NCBI GenBank assembly: GCA_032622095.1
Contig: CP136063.1
Coordinates: forward strand, 278,685,426-278,749,425
Reading direction: 5' to 3'
From: Siphonodentalium dalli
Lineage: Eukaryota > Mollusca > Scaphopoda > Gadilida > Siphonodentaliidae
DNA length: 64,000 nt
Part shown: one piece after another, positions 21,280 to 32,157 of the stretch
Layout of the letters: each line of letters begins with the position of its first letter
How positions within the stretch are numbered: the stretch's first letter is position 1
The notes under the pieces: generated by a model
The model's database searches: none
The model's input: the letters and a program-made list of their open reading frames with translations, nothing else
Told to the model about the DNA's origin: nothing
Made by a program: the position numbers and the translations under genes

Positions 21280-22249
21280 GCATTATGGAGTGACTGCGTA
21301 GTCATGTGTGAGTTGTACTGGTGTACATTTGGGTGACTACCGCTTTCCTATCGCTATAACTCAAGGATATATCAATCGATAGAGAGGTAATAGCAGAGTG
21401 CTCTCCACTTAATGGCGTACTGGTACACAAGGTACTGGGACAACCAGAATATACCCTTTAGTTGACAGTTGATTGAGTAGCATGTTTAATAACCAAGTGA
21501 GTCACAATTTGCTACCTTTTCGGAACAGGAGAGAATAATGTTCGGAATATATGTGACAAATCAACAACTTATAAGCGGTTGCATGGCACGCTGGTGCAAC
21601 ATTTACAATTTTTCATATGTTGAGCCAAAGTGACAATTTTGATAAGATTGAGTTGGGATATCCATAAGAAATAGAATGCATGCACAGTTCTTACCATTTC
21701 TTGATGAAATATGACTAGAACCCCAAAGGTGATTTTTTGTGAAATGTTATACAGTGTTCAGTAAAATCGAATTTTTGAGTGACCGGAAGGGCATATTTTA
21801 TTGCTCCAATGGTCAGTTAACATGCTGAATACAAAATAAAGTCACAGTTCTCAACCAATTTCAAACCGCAGAAACTTATCTTTAAAATATCAGTAAAAAA
21901 CGTAACATTTTCCTCTTCCGGCCGCCAGTTTGGCGGCCATCTTGGGCGGGGAGTTCCAATTTTGTCATAAATAGGTGACGCTATGTCATAGCTTAACAAA
22001 AATGTATATATGTGTATACATATATCAATATTTATGACATGATGGAACTATAATTGCATCAAACTGACTAAATGGAAGCGCCATCTTGAATGACAAAAAA
22101 TTCTCAAAGCGGATTTTAGTGGATTTTGGATATGTTATAGAGGATATATTCCTCTCCAAACTGGTATAATAACCAACTTAGTTCAAATTTATTCCAGGTT
22201 GACCAGGGTTGACTATAAAATTTGAGTTTATAGACCGGACTATTTTATA
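21280..22249. other. No gene recognised
   Basis: Begins with a degenerate unit of the GAGTGACT minisatellite (to about 21345), followed by unique AT-rich sequence and a short palindromic AT run (ATATATGTGTATACATATAT, about 22004-22023). Confidence 0.35.
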
Positions 22250-23130
22250 ACCATACAATGCTGTCGCGGGTATGCCAGCTCGAGGTACATTGTAATGATC
22301 GAGGTAATTAACCACGCCAGCTCTATTGTATTGGTAACTGGTAAAATGTCCTATAGATTGTCACCAAAAATACGACCGTTCAAAATTCATATACCGGTTT
22401 TAATGCAAAATTAGAGACACTGGTTACCAAAAGAATTGACATTCGAGTCCATATTAACCCTTTCTCGTGATTTATCTATAATATAGCTACCCGGCAGTGG
22501 TGTGTGTTTATCATTGTCCTCAGCAACGTGGCCCAGCTCATTTCCGGTTCTGGCATTCAAATCACCGCCTACAATAATACGATCGTCGCTCTGATATTCA
22601 ATAAGACTCGTTTCAATTTCACCAAATATATTTTCATCTATTTATCTTGATTCTAAGTAACTAGAATCTATTGGAGGTAAGTAGCAAGATACAAGCCTTG
22701 CAATAGTGTGTCTGTCATTTGCAGAATGAGGTCCCCAGAGGGTGAATTTAGTGATGCTACCCCGCATAGCGGGCTAGCATAAATAAATTCACCATCTGGG
22801 GACCTCATTCTGCTTACACCTCAGCAGAATGAGGTTCCCAGATGGTAAATTTGGTGATGCTAGCCCGCTATGCGGGGTAGCATCACTAAATTCACCCTCT
22901 GTGAACCTCATTCTGCAAATGACTGACACACTATTTCAAGGCTTGGCAAGACACAAACACTATTGATTTACCGTTCAACTTGAATAATTCGCCCTGAAAA
23001 CTACACAAATATGGCTCCCCAATGCAGTCGATTGAATTTTTTTTGGACAAAGCGCTTATATTTCTTACGAAAGTATGACAGAGAGTAAGGATCCTCCTCG
23101 CGATTTACATATAAAATGATTTGGGTAAGT
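22250..23130 (-). pseudogene. LINE endonuclease (EEP) domain relic, interrupted
   Basis: The minus strand encodes an exonuclease-endonuclease-phosphatase domain of a non-LTR retrotransposon, broken by stops. Order: GEPYLCSFQGELFKLNGKSI, VFVSC, (insertion), YLPPIDSSYLESR, DENIFGEIETSLIEYQ, VGGDLNARTGNELGHV, RVNMDSNVNSFGNQ and ILNGR. The GGDLNARTG segment corresponds to the GDFNAR catalytic motif, and NSFGNQ to the RxS..NxxG segment that follows it. The frame is split between VSC and YLPP by the palindromic element at 22692-22945. It could be from the same LINE family as the RT relic at 18735-19462. Confidence 0.85.
22692..22945. mobile_element. Palindromic MITE with 8-bp target duplication inside the LINE relic
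   Basis: Flanked by GCAAGATA (22684-22691) and GCAAGACA (22946-22953), an 8-bp target duplication with one change; a ninth base can be added. Ends CAAGCCTTGCAATAGTGTG and CACACTATTTCAAGGCTTG are inverted. Inside are two palindromes (CAGAATGAGGTCCCCAGAGG paired with CCTCTGTGAACCTCATTCTG and so on), each centred on CCCGCATAGCGGG-like sequence. Eight-base duplications are typical of hAT elements. Single-palindrome relatives lie at 40416-40503 and 46512-46640. Confidence 0.75.
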
Positions 23131-23440
23131 TTGTTGCGTGTGCGACATGTAATTGTTGGATACGTATGCGGGGCGGCTGGGGACAGCGATTAGCATTGAC
23201 AGTTAGACTGAGCTACTGGGTTAGTATATAGCTATTCCTTGTAACGTCAGAGCGTGTCTCCTCATTTATACAGCACGATTTCCGGATTTAATCGAAGTAA
23301 CGCCCCATGAGAGCTCATTTAAGGTATAGAAAGAAGAAAATTAGTTCTTCCCGAATTAAATCATCGATGAAATAACGAACAACCCACGTATTACATGTAT
23401 CTCTCATACTACGTAGATGTCACAAACAAGAACGCCACCT
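23131..23440. other. No gene recognised
   Basis: Unique-looking sequence upstream of the endonuclease relic. It may include more decayed LINE sequence, but no motif is readable. Confidence 0.35.
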
Positions 23441-23577
23441 CCGCAGACGATGACGACAAAAAAAAAACAAAAAAAAACAACAAAAGCAACAACAACAACA
23501 ACAACGACGACGACGACGACAACGACAACGACAACGACAACAACAACAACAACAACAACGACACCACCACCACCACC

Positions 23578-23611
<34 letters not shown>

Positions 23612-23614
23612 TAG
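23441..23614. repeat. Compound trinucleotide tract (AAC/GAC/ACC)n
   Basis: A-rich start, then (AAC)n, (GAC)n, (AAC)n, (ACC)n and (AAC)n in turn. Poly-Asn, Asp and Thr frames are by-products. Confidence 0.95.
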
Positions 23615-23966
23615 TCTACACTAAATATTAGTTGAAAAAATAACCATGAGATCTCAACTTGATTCCGGCATGAAATTTGCTATTATAACATTTTGAACAA
23701 AGTTGGATGCACGGGGCGGCTCCTACAAACCGCGTACCTTTATTGTGGTTACTCGTTAACTAATAAGGTCAAATACTTTAGGCGGTACAAATTTAAATAT
23801 CAGGTTTAGATCCATCTACGTTCCACTCATGGGGTGGTTCATGCCACGAATCTCTACTCTGGCTACGCTCTTGAAAGATCGATCGTTCCACTATATATAG
23901 TTCAAAACGTGAGCCCTTTTTGAAGATCTGACGGGTAACTTTATGATATCAAATACTAACACGGGT

Positions 23967-24237
23967 AATGTATTTCTTAGATAATACCTGTTCCTTGATA
24001 ATTTATTTCGTAGTAGATAAAGGGTTCCCGATCAAGACTATATAATTTAGGCGACTTTTGTGCGGCCGAATTTGCTTTACACGGCTAACGATCATAATAT
24101 TTTCCCCAGGTAGTCAACTCATATTTATCGCGAAATCGGCTGACAAAAGTTTCACAAATCAATGAAATCTCGAGTTGAATACTTCGCTTACTGTGAAATG
24201 CATTATAAAGGAACAGGTATCAACTGAGAAATATATT
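23967..24237. mobile_element. Fold-back MITE, about 270 bp
   Basis: Inverted ends: AATGTATTTCTTAGATAATA and its complement-like right end near 24216-24237. ATACCTGTTCCTTGATAAT pairs with ATTATAAAGGAACAGGTAT, and a second inner pairing joins ACTTTTGTGCGGCCGAATTT with GAAATCGGCTGACAAAAGT. Noncoding. Confidence 0.6.
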
Positions 24238-24343
24238 ATATATGCTTAGTGTACCTATTGGTTACAGGGGCGTGTCGTTAAAACAAGTAAAATATAAATA
24301 AAAAAATATATCAGTTGAAAACGAGCGCGGTACTTTAAAAATT

Positions 24344-24719
24344 CATAGATAAACAATATATAAAGGACTATATATATATATAAACAATATATAAAGGACG
24401 ATAGATAAACAATATATAAAGGACGATATATATAGATAAACAATATATAAAGGACGATATATATAGATAAACAATATATAAAGGACGATAGATAAACAAT
24501 ATATAAAGGACGATATATATAGATAAACAATATATAAAGGACGATAGATAAACAATATATAAAGGACGATAGATAAACAATATATAACGGACGATAGATA
24601 AACAATATATAAAGGACGATAGATAAACAATATATAAAGGACGATAGATAAACAATATATAAAGGACGATAGATAAACAATATATAAAGGACAATAAACA
24701 ATATATAAAGGACGATATA
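24344..24719. repeat. 25-bp minisatellite (GATAAACAATATATAAAGGAC core)
   Basis: About 13-14 head-to-tail units. The core AAACAATATATAAAGGAC is constant, and the linker alternates between GATAGAT and longer GATATATATAGAT forms. Overlapping long open frames on the minus strand are repeat translations. Confidence 0.95.
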
Positions 24720-24734
24720 TATTTGTTCTGTGCT

Positions 24735-25228
24735 ATTGACGGACCTATTGAGGGACCTATTGAGGGACCGAGGGACCTATTGAGGGACCTATTGAGGGAC
24801 CTATTGAGGGACCTATTGAGGGACCTATTGAGGGACCTATTGAGGGACCTATTGGCGGACCTATTGAGGGACCTATTGAGGGACCTATTGAGGGACCTAT
24901 TGAGGGACCTACCGAGGGACCTATTGAGGGACCTATTGATGGACCGATGGACCTATTGAGGGACCTATTGAGGTACCTATTGAGGGACCTATTGAGGAAC
25001 CTATTGAGGGACCTATTGAGGGACCTATTGGCGGACCTATTGACGGACTTATTGAGGGACCTATTGATGGACATACCGAGGGACCTATTGAGGGACCTAT
25101 TGATGGACGAGGGACCTATTGAGGGACCTATTGAGGGACCTATTGAGGGACCTATTGAGGGACCTATTGAGGGACCTATTGAGGGACCTATTGAGGGACC
25201 TATTGAGGGACCTATTGAGGGACCTATT
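24735..25228. repeat. 12-bp minisatellite GGGACCTATTGA
   Basis: About 40 tandem units with occasional substitutions (GGCGGACC, ATGGACC, GAGGAACC) and a few short deletions that shift register. The length of 12 keeps frames open, hence the RDLL-repeat and GPIE-repeat peptides, which are not evidence of a gene. It begins about 15 bp after the 25-bp minisatellite ends. Confidence 0.95.
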
Positions 25229-25339
25229 ACCCGGTACTCTATGTGATTGTTGTGTTCAGCGTCTGTTTTCGAAGTTTTGGAACAGTTTATCCTAGAATTA
25301 GGTATTATAGTTGGAAAATAGAGCTTTAACTCGAGCGTT

Positions 25340-25768
25340 GGATTTATTTCGCGCTCCGATTGTATACTAATGGAGAGATTCTTGTTTCGCCTGGAAGCTG
25401 GGGGTTTTAGTTATAGAAATGGGAATTTTTGGGACGGATTTAAAAGTCGAACTGCGACCCGGAGGCCGAGTCCGGTAAAAAGTTTAGTTGGAAATTCAAT
25501 TTCGTTTATTGTCCTTTACATTATTATGTCAATAATGTTGATTTTTGGTTTGTGACAAGCTAATTCAATTACAAGTAAAAGAAATGAAAAAGATAATTTG
25601 TAAGTCTTATATTTCAACTTTTATAGACAATTTTTGTTCTGCAGCCCACTGGGGGTTGTGGTCGGAGACGGCCGAGTCGGCGCCGGTTCGTTAATTAGGA
25701 GCTGGTTGTTATTGTTATTTTACCGGAATTCTGAGTTGGTTATGCATTCGTGAAACCAATATATTTTA
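25340..25768 (+). repeat. Interspersed repeat family C, copy 2 (left part)
   Basis: Matches 9295-9575 through ATAGAAATGGGAATTTTTGG, GTCGAACTGCGACCC and TTCGTGAAACCAATATATTT. It also contains GGCCGAGTCGGCGCCGGTTC, which is found inverted at 50515-50540. Continues at 26631 after the Helitron. Confidence 0.7.
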
Positions 25769-26630
25769 TCTATATATATATTTTGAGACTTCCGTATATA
25801 TGTAAATATATGTGTCCTTTATAGACTCTAAAACGGCTAGACCGATTGAGCCCAAACTTCCTATCTAAGGGTAAAAAGCAACGGGAATTGTCATCGCACC
25901 GCTTCCGAGAACGTCCGAGCACCATTTCACCCTTCGCCCTGCCACCGTCGTTGGAAATGATGGGTTAATCGCGTGATAATTAATGAGCGTTTGTATATGA
26001 CGCGTCGCTATTAAAGAGCGTTTGTTTACAATATCAACGCAACGCAATATCGCTCGAAATTTAGCATCGAAAAAATTTAATTTCTTCCATCTAAAACATA
26101 ATTACGTGTTGGACTTTGTCATTTTAAGAATATATAAGTATTACACACAGACACACCAAGTCTCAGCTTAAAATATTTAAAAATAAGAGTTTTATCGACA
26201 TAAATCGATTCGAATGGGAAATCCTATGTTAAAATTTAGCATCGAAAAAATTTAATTTCTTCCATCTAAAACATAATTACGTGTTGGACATTTTAAGAAT
26301 ATCTCGGTAGTCGGCGGTAACATCGATGTGAAATTTGTTATATGTAATGTCAACTCGGGACGGAAAATATTTTTGTCGGGTTATTTTGTCCACCCAACAT
26401 GACCTTGACACGGGTATCCGCAAATGACCTTGGGTGATATTTCGGCCATCAGCAGTGGCAGCGACGTGAAATTTGTTATGTATGGTCAACTCGGGATGGG
26501 GAATATTTTTTTCATGTTATATGATAGCATGCTGTCAGCGTGCCTGTACGGGGTAACCTTGAAAAACAAAAATGAATGGATCAACCAAAGCCATGGGACC
26601 AATGCCGCCAGTGGCAGGCTAATCTGCTAG
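25769..26630. mobile_element. Non-autonomous Helitron inserted in family C
   Basis: Starts TCTATATATATAT after an A and ends GGCTAATCTGCTAG before a T. These are the 5'-TC and CTAG-3' ends and the A/T insertion site known for Helitrons, with no target duplication. A short hairpin (TGCC/GGCA) lies about a dozen bases before CTAG. Family C copy 1 (9566-9590) shows the uninterrupted site, ATATTTTGTATTCTATAATT. The interior carries a TATAGACTCTAAAACGGCTA block often seen in such elements and a 58-bp exact direct repeat (26057-26114 and 26232-26289). No Rep/helicase. Confidence 0.75.
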
Positions 26631-26720
26631 TATTCTATAATTAAAATCATGGGTATATAATATATGATATTGAGCGCGTTACCATTTCTGACATTGGTTT
26701 TCTTGTAAGAATCGGTTCAG
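26631..26720 (+). repeat. Interspersed repeat family C, copy 2 (right part)
   Basis: TATTCTATAATTAAAATCAT and GAGCGCGTTACCATTTCTGA match 9577-9650, completing copy 2 across the Helitron. Confidence 0.7.
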
Positions 26721-27956
26721 GCGTTTGTGAATTATGACCGTTAGAAGTGAGGAGGTATCTGAAAATTATACTTCCTTGTTAAATATGTATTGTATATCGA
26801 TGCATTGTTTAAAGAGGCGCGCTCGTTTCAAACTGATATAATTTTTAATTTATATTTTACTCGTTTCAACGACACGTTCCTGTGGTCTGGAGTGGATGAA
26901 TGACTATGTGTGCTGGGTATTGATACTTTTATGGAAGTGTTGTATGTCCATTGGTGAGGTGAATATGTATACAGAGAGTGACTGTGTGATCATGAATGTA
27001 GTGAATGTGACTATCTGGGCAAGTGTGAGTTGTATATGCAAGTATGGAGTGGATGAATGGACGTGTGTGCGGGGTATTGGCATATTTGGAAAGGTGTTAT
27101 GTCCGATAGTATATAAGATAGTATAGTTATATTTTGATATGTTCCTGGATCTAGGATAAACTCCTTTCCCCAGTGATTGTAATGATATGTTTTAATTGTA
27201 TAATCGTAAGAACAATGTGTGGTGTGGGAGAGATATATAATACGAAGAATACGAGAGTACACACATAATTAACAAGATCATACCTTAATTTCTTTGTGCT
27301 AGCGTTTGCAACATCATTCTACATATAATCTATTCCACGTAATGGGGGCATACATTTACAGGGGAGCTATTGTCAAGCAAGGGCATTGCGTTTGTTGACT
27401 CTTTGGGGAGAGAGATTCTCCTAAGAATCCAACTCCAACTAGAGTTCCTTTTGTAATTGTATGCACCTGCTTATGGAGTGCTGTTGTGACAGTGCATCCT
27501 AATGTATGTGTGTACGGTTGTGTGTGTGTCTGCGTAATGTGTTAGATTGTATATGCGTACGGGTGGGGTCGAGAGGGTGTGTGTTGTCTGTTGATGTGAT
27601 ATGTAAGCTCGTGTTCATGTACATACAATTATAATGATATTCTTTTCCTCGGTAGTTTGTTCTCTTGTCTGTCTTTCCATTACTTCTTGATTGCTAACTG
27701 TATTGATGTTACATTCATGTACCCTATGTCTTTTGTTAAATCTTCAATAATGGAGGCAATAAAGATATATATATATATTTATCACACAATTTGCCCATAA
27801 AAGCAGTTTCATAATTATCGATAAGAGACACGTTTAATATCAGCGCGTGCGATGACGTCACATCGTTCTTCAAATGACTAATCGCTGCGGTTTTTATCGT
27901 TGTTTTCGATGGATATTTCGCATTGCTTCGCGTTTATTTGATCATGTGATAAAAAG
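26721..27956. other. No gene; degenerate minisatellite and TG-rich tract
   Basis: 26890-27130 holds diverged units of the GAGTGACT minisatellite (GGAGTGGATGAATGNNTATG twice, GGTGAGGTGAATATGTATAC). 27480-27600 is TG-rich, and 27763-27782 is an AT run. No coding exon recognised. Confidence 0.45.
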
Positions 27957-28098
27957 TATCTCACACTCGTCCTATTTTATACGTAATTTATCAACCTCGT
28001 CCACTAAATTCTATTTGAGCCTCGGTAAACCTCGGCTCAAATCGAATTTAGTGAACTCGGTTGATAAATTCCGTATAAAATAGAAACTCATGTGAGAT
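27957..28098. repeat. Fold-back hairpin, 142 bp
   Basis: CTATTTTATACGTAATTTAT pairs with ATAAATTCCGTATAAAATAG. ATTTGAGCC pairs with GGCTCAAAT around the tip, and the outer ATCTCAC/GTGAGAT ends match. Arms differ at a handful of positions. Confidence 0.75.
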
Positions 28099-28734
28099 CC
28101 TCTATATATAATCCAGTAACAATAGTGTGATACACGCTATAGTGATCGTATAGATAACATGGCTATCATGATACTTCAGACCTTATATGGAAGTATTTGA
28201 TTATCCATGGGTATTCATGATACTCGGTTGATCCTTTTGGGAATTGTCCCAGTGCTGTCATAAATGTTGTCACAGCTTTTTGGACTCGACTCGAATGAAA
28301 AATTGTTTACCCCGAAGCAAAAGAAATAGTAGTTTAGGGGTGTTTAATCTGATTGAGTACCTTTAAGAGCATCTTAAATTTGTTGCCACACACGAACACC
28401 AATTCCCGAAGGTGGTGCAATTGTTGAGAATATGCTTTAACAAGTGGTAATAGTGTGCAATCTCAAAATAAAGAACATCACTTGAACACATTAGTGCTCG
28501 TATTTCAGTTGCAGTTTACATTCATAGCCACAACATATATCACGATACAATTATGTCCTTCCAAGCTGTGCCACATGATCATTTTAATGCCATCCATATA
28601 GGTGTTGGGCCTCGAGTTCATCACTATAGGAGAAGATGGCCACTCAAACAGAGACCAACAGTTCTTCCTTGAATTATTTGCCAGTATCTTTCATAGTTTT
28701 TTGCACTCCTTATTTCACACATGTCCGTCATTTG
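28099..28734. other. No gene recognised
   Basis: Unique-looking AT-rich sequence with no readable repeat or coding signature. Confidence 0.35.
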
Positions 28735-29556
28735 TAGAGTAACGCACCCAAATCCCTATACCATATCTTTATTCAAGGGACGTGCATTGTACACCTAGAA
28801 AATCTATCGATAGCATACGTACCCCGAGCCATATACCACATCTTCATTCAAAGGACTTTTATTGTACATATACAATATATGTCCATCCTGCTCACGGCAC
28901 CATTTCATCTATGTGAGAAAATGGAGTCAGTTCTTGTTGTAAGCTTTATTTGAACATCTAATATCAATGTAGGTAGGTATACAGCAATCAATCATGAGTG
29001 TAGATCTTAGCCCTGATAGTGAAGACTGGAGGTGTCACTTGTTAATTAGCGTAACCGCGTGGCAGATGCCAATTAGTGGGATGGGCGAAAACTGATTGCG
29101 AGAAGATTCCTTGTCGGTTTATATATCGACTAATGACAGGCAGTAAATTAACTACATGTCTATGTGGGCTGACCTTTGTCTGACTTGATGTGTGTTACAT
29201 AAGTCTTGCTCCTTTGTGGCATGGCTCTGCATTCGTAACAGGTCGTGACTTTGAGTAATGACCTGTGGAATGTGGCTCATACAATCGGGGTCGATATTAG
29301 TTCAAAGTTCCAGTCTCCACCATCGAAGAGTAGGATCGACATATATTCTATATGTACAATACAAGTCCTTTGAATGAAGATGTGGTATAGGGATCGGGTA
29401 TGTATGCTATCGATAGATATTCTACATGTACAATGCACGTCCTTTGAATAAAGATATGGTATAGGGATTTGGAGCCTATGTAGAGTAACGCACCCAAATC
29501 CCTATACCATATCTTTATTCAAGGGACGTGCATTGTACATGTAGAATATCTATCGA
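28735..29556. mobile_element. Element with about 145-bp inverted ends plus an extra third arm
   Basis: The left arm (28735-28884) starts TAGAGTAACGCACCCAAATC and runs through CCATATCTTTATTCAAGGGA and TCTATCGATAGCATACGTA. It is inverted at 29335-29478. A third, direct-orientation copy of the outer 75 bp follows at 29481-29556. The interior (about 28885-29334) is noncoding. The third arm points to a second, truncated copy joined end to end, or a rearranged insertion. Confidence 0.75.
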
Positions 29557-30797
29557 ACACCAGCTTTCAAGTAAGAAAAATAGGCTGCACAAAGATGGTG
29601 TGTGGTGTGACATTTTCAGATCGATTATATAAGAAACTTTGTGAGTTTATTCAATCGGACGGATAACTTCAAATTATTTGTGTATACGATCAAATGTGAT
29701 ACATATATCTCTTCGCCAGTGCTATATTGTCATATGCAAAAATAAAAATCCAGTACAAAACAAAACTAATTCACATCTAACTAATATGTTGTCTTGTGAC
29801 TGGTGGTATGTTTCAATAAGCACTGATATTGTAGTTAATTTTCTATCTTGCAAGACATATATTTCCTATATGATTGTCGAATTTGTATATTTTTGGTTAT
29901 CGTCTTTCAACCATGTAGTAGATAATCGGTGACGAAAAGACCGTGGAAATGGTTATTTTCGCAGGCAAATCACAAGAAGCACGCATTTCCACAACATTTT
30001 ATCAAACTAATACTCATAAAAATTCGTCGTAACTTTGAAATTATGGCGCCCGTGACATTGAATGAGGGATGCTAACAAATTTAATTGTGTTTTTTTTTTA
30101 GAAAAGAAGCCACAATGAAATTCTCGTGAATGTTCCGGTTCTCTATTGAAGGCTTCGATTCTTTGCAACTTAATAGTGGTGGCTCCGGTTCTCTACAGAT
30201 GTGCGGAGTAGTTTTTACATGTCAAGATCTAACGCCAAAATCATGTTCAAACAATTATTGGGCTAAATAAGATATTGTATAGGGTTAATTTTTACCTAAA
30301 TACAGTTATATGTTAACAATTATAATATATCTTTCTCACAAAGTTACGACATGCAAACAATTACTGAACACATACCATAGTTTTGTTTCTAACAGACAGT
30401 ATTTATCTTCGTGTTCATGTAAATTTGACATATCTCGTTCCTGAATTTTCTGTATTGATTGAGGTATAACATAAGAAGTTTCAGCCAGAGGGATAATAAA
30501 TTTAGCCTGTCACTGGGCAATAGTTGCTTTGTTATATTTTTAGTATAAACTGGACAGAAATTGCGACTTTTATTAGAACTGTAAAACATTTTTTACAGCA
30601 ATTTTATTTTATGATACTTGTTAGTGAATTACATGTAGATAAGTAAAACAATACCTTTCATTGGATTTAAAGAAGATGAATCTATATGTAAACTTATTGA
30701 TATTATAATGCTGAATTCCCCCTCCATTTCTGATATATTTGATGAAAGGAATATGCGTATAAGATTGTTTGCCCCCATTGAATATTGTGAGCGATAT
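29557..30797. other. No gene recognised
   Basis: AT-rich sequence. Short frames at 29678-29932 (plus) and 30389-30589 (minus) have no recognisable motifs, although the latter could be downstream of the exon-like frame at 30798-31193. Confidence 0.35.
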
Positions 30798-31193
30798 TTA
30801 CCTTCTATTTTTTCTTTCAGGATCTTTGTTGTCAGAATTACCCCTTTCGCTTGGATTAAGACTGTTTGCAGCAGACCGAGTTTGATGTGCTCTCACAGAG
30901 TTAGCCCTTTCGAGAATGTCCAATGATGTAATAATCGTTCTTTCGCGTAAATATTTCACTATCCACATATGATTATCACTTAACGTCATACAATTTTTTG
31001 TATCGCCCTGGTTTGAATGCAAGGGAATTATCACATTTAAACATTGTCTCACAGTCCTCACAAATTCCAAAAATCCACTCAACCACTCTGTTACATTAAC
31101 AGAATCAATGTGGAAACTGTCTCTATTCGCGAATATATAACTTCCAGAATATTTACATTGAGAAATTATATTTGTCTCGTGAAATGATGACAA
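30798..31193 (-). CDS. Exon-like open frame, unknown protein
   Basis: A 131-codon minus-strand frame with balanced, protein-like composition in an AT-rich, repeat-poor setting. It reads through EWLSGFLEFVRTVRQCLNVI and TLSDNHMWIVKYLRERTIIT, then a Ser/Arg/Asn-rich tail ERGNSDNKDPERKNRR. The first part could be helical; no named domain is recognised and no signal peptide or membrane segment is seen. Near its end the minus strand reads AGAAG|GTAAATA, a plausible splice donor, so it could be an internal or first exon. It could equally be chance or a decayed element. No partner exon was identified. Confidence 0.25.
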   Translation of the reverse strand: MSSFHETNIISQCKYSGSYIFANRDSFHIDSVNVTEWLSGFLEFVRTVRQCLNVIIPLHSNQGDTKNCMTLSDNHMWIVKYLRERTIITSLDILERANSVRAHQTRSAANSLNPSERGNSDNKDPERKNRR

Positions 31194-31951
31194 TTAACTG
31201 TTCCAAGACCAGAACCTTGCTTTCGAGAAGTTTTGAAATTAATGATGCTTGAAAAGGTCTGCCAATCAGTCTGTGGCTGCATGTAATATTACTTTGTCAG
31301 CTGAATAACCATGTAGTCATTGTAACCTCACCATTGCCACCCCTCTCCCATTTTAGTTAACGAAATAATTTGATACTGTGAGACAAAAGATGAGGGATTC
31401 CTTCTAATTTGCAATGCATAAGACATTACAAATTTTAACACTATTTTCAATCAGGAAAAGTTACCTGATGCAGGGTTAAAACATCTCTGTCTGAGCTCGT
31501 TGTTTAAATAAGGTTCCACTTTGTGTCTGATTTTGAGACAAGTAGTAATTGTTCTAATGAACCCTCCATACTTTATTTTTCAAAGTAAAGACATTTTTTA
31601 TTTGAATCTGCAGCTTGTTTGCACACGGTTAAATCAAAGCGCCGCATATTTGCTCCTGTACAGAAATTAGATTTACTCTCTATTTATTACACTCCTATGC
31701 GCGATTTCCATTGAAAACGCTGTTAATTAAAATTGGTAATGTCACTAGTGAATTGTGTCATTTCCCGTGACGTCATTGACGTTACGTCGCTTACTGATCT
31801 AGACTGAATTTTCTATGGTTGATCTTTATCCACATCGGGACTTTTAAGCATTAATTCTGTGTGTTTTAATCATATTTGGCGAACCAAATTCATGCAGAAG
31901 TGTAATAAATAGAGTAATCAATTAGTTCCGAGAATTACGTTAAATAATTCA
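31194..31951. other. No gene recognised
   Basis: AT-rich sequence with no coding or repeat signal I can support. GTGACGTCATTGACGTTACG near 31769 holds a TGACGTCA site and a second ACGT core. Confidence 0.35.
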
Positions 31952-32027
31952 CGAGAGGTGAGAGACGTCGGTAAGAAACGAGTGCGCGTTAGCGCACGAG
32001 TTTCTTACCCAAACGTCTCTCGCCTCG
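31952..32027. repeat. Hairpin, 76 bp, with GTGCGCGTTAGCGCAC tip
   Basis: GAGAGACGT pairs with ACGTCTCTC (outer), GGTAAGAAAC with GTTTCTTACC, and GTGCGC-GTTA-GCGCAC forms the tip. Three unpaired positions interrupt the stem. Confidence 0.75.
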
Positions 32028-32122
32028 ATGTGGTGTGGATACCTATATATGTGTGTGGTGGGGATACCTATATATGTGTGTGGCGGGGATACCTATATAT
32101 ATATGTGTGGTGGGGATACCTA
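32026..32122. repeat. Four tandem units with GGGGATACCTATATATGTGT
   Basis: Unit length is 25-29 bp because of ATAT length variation. It directly follows the hairpin and precedes the 24-bp minisatellite by about 35 bp. Confidence 0.85.
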
Positions 32123-32157
32123 AATTAGATTTATGGGGCACAAAAGTTGAAAGTCAA

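Noticed and set aside
23395-23631. Asn/Asp/Thr-rich protein
   Set aside because: Pure trinucleotide tract; no flanking coding sequence.
24723-25246. RDLL- and GPIE-repeat proteins
   Set aside because: Translation of the 12-bp minisatellite; frames remain open on both strands for arithmetic reasons.
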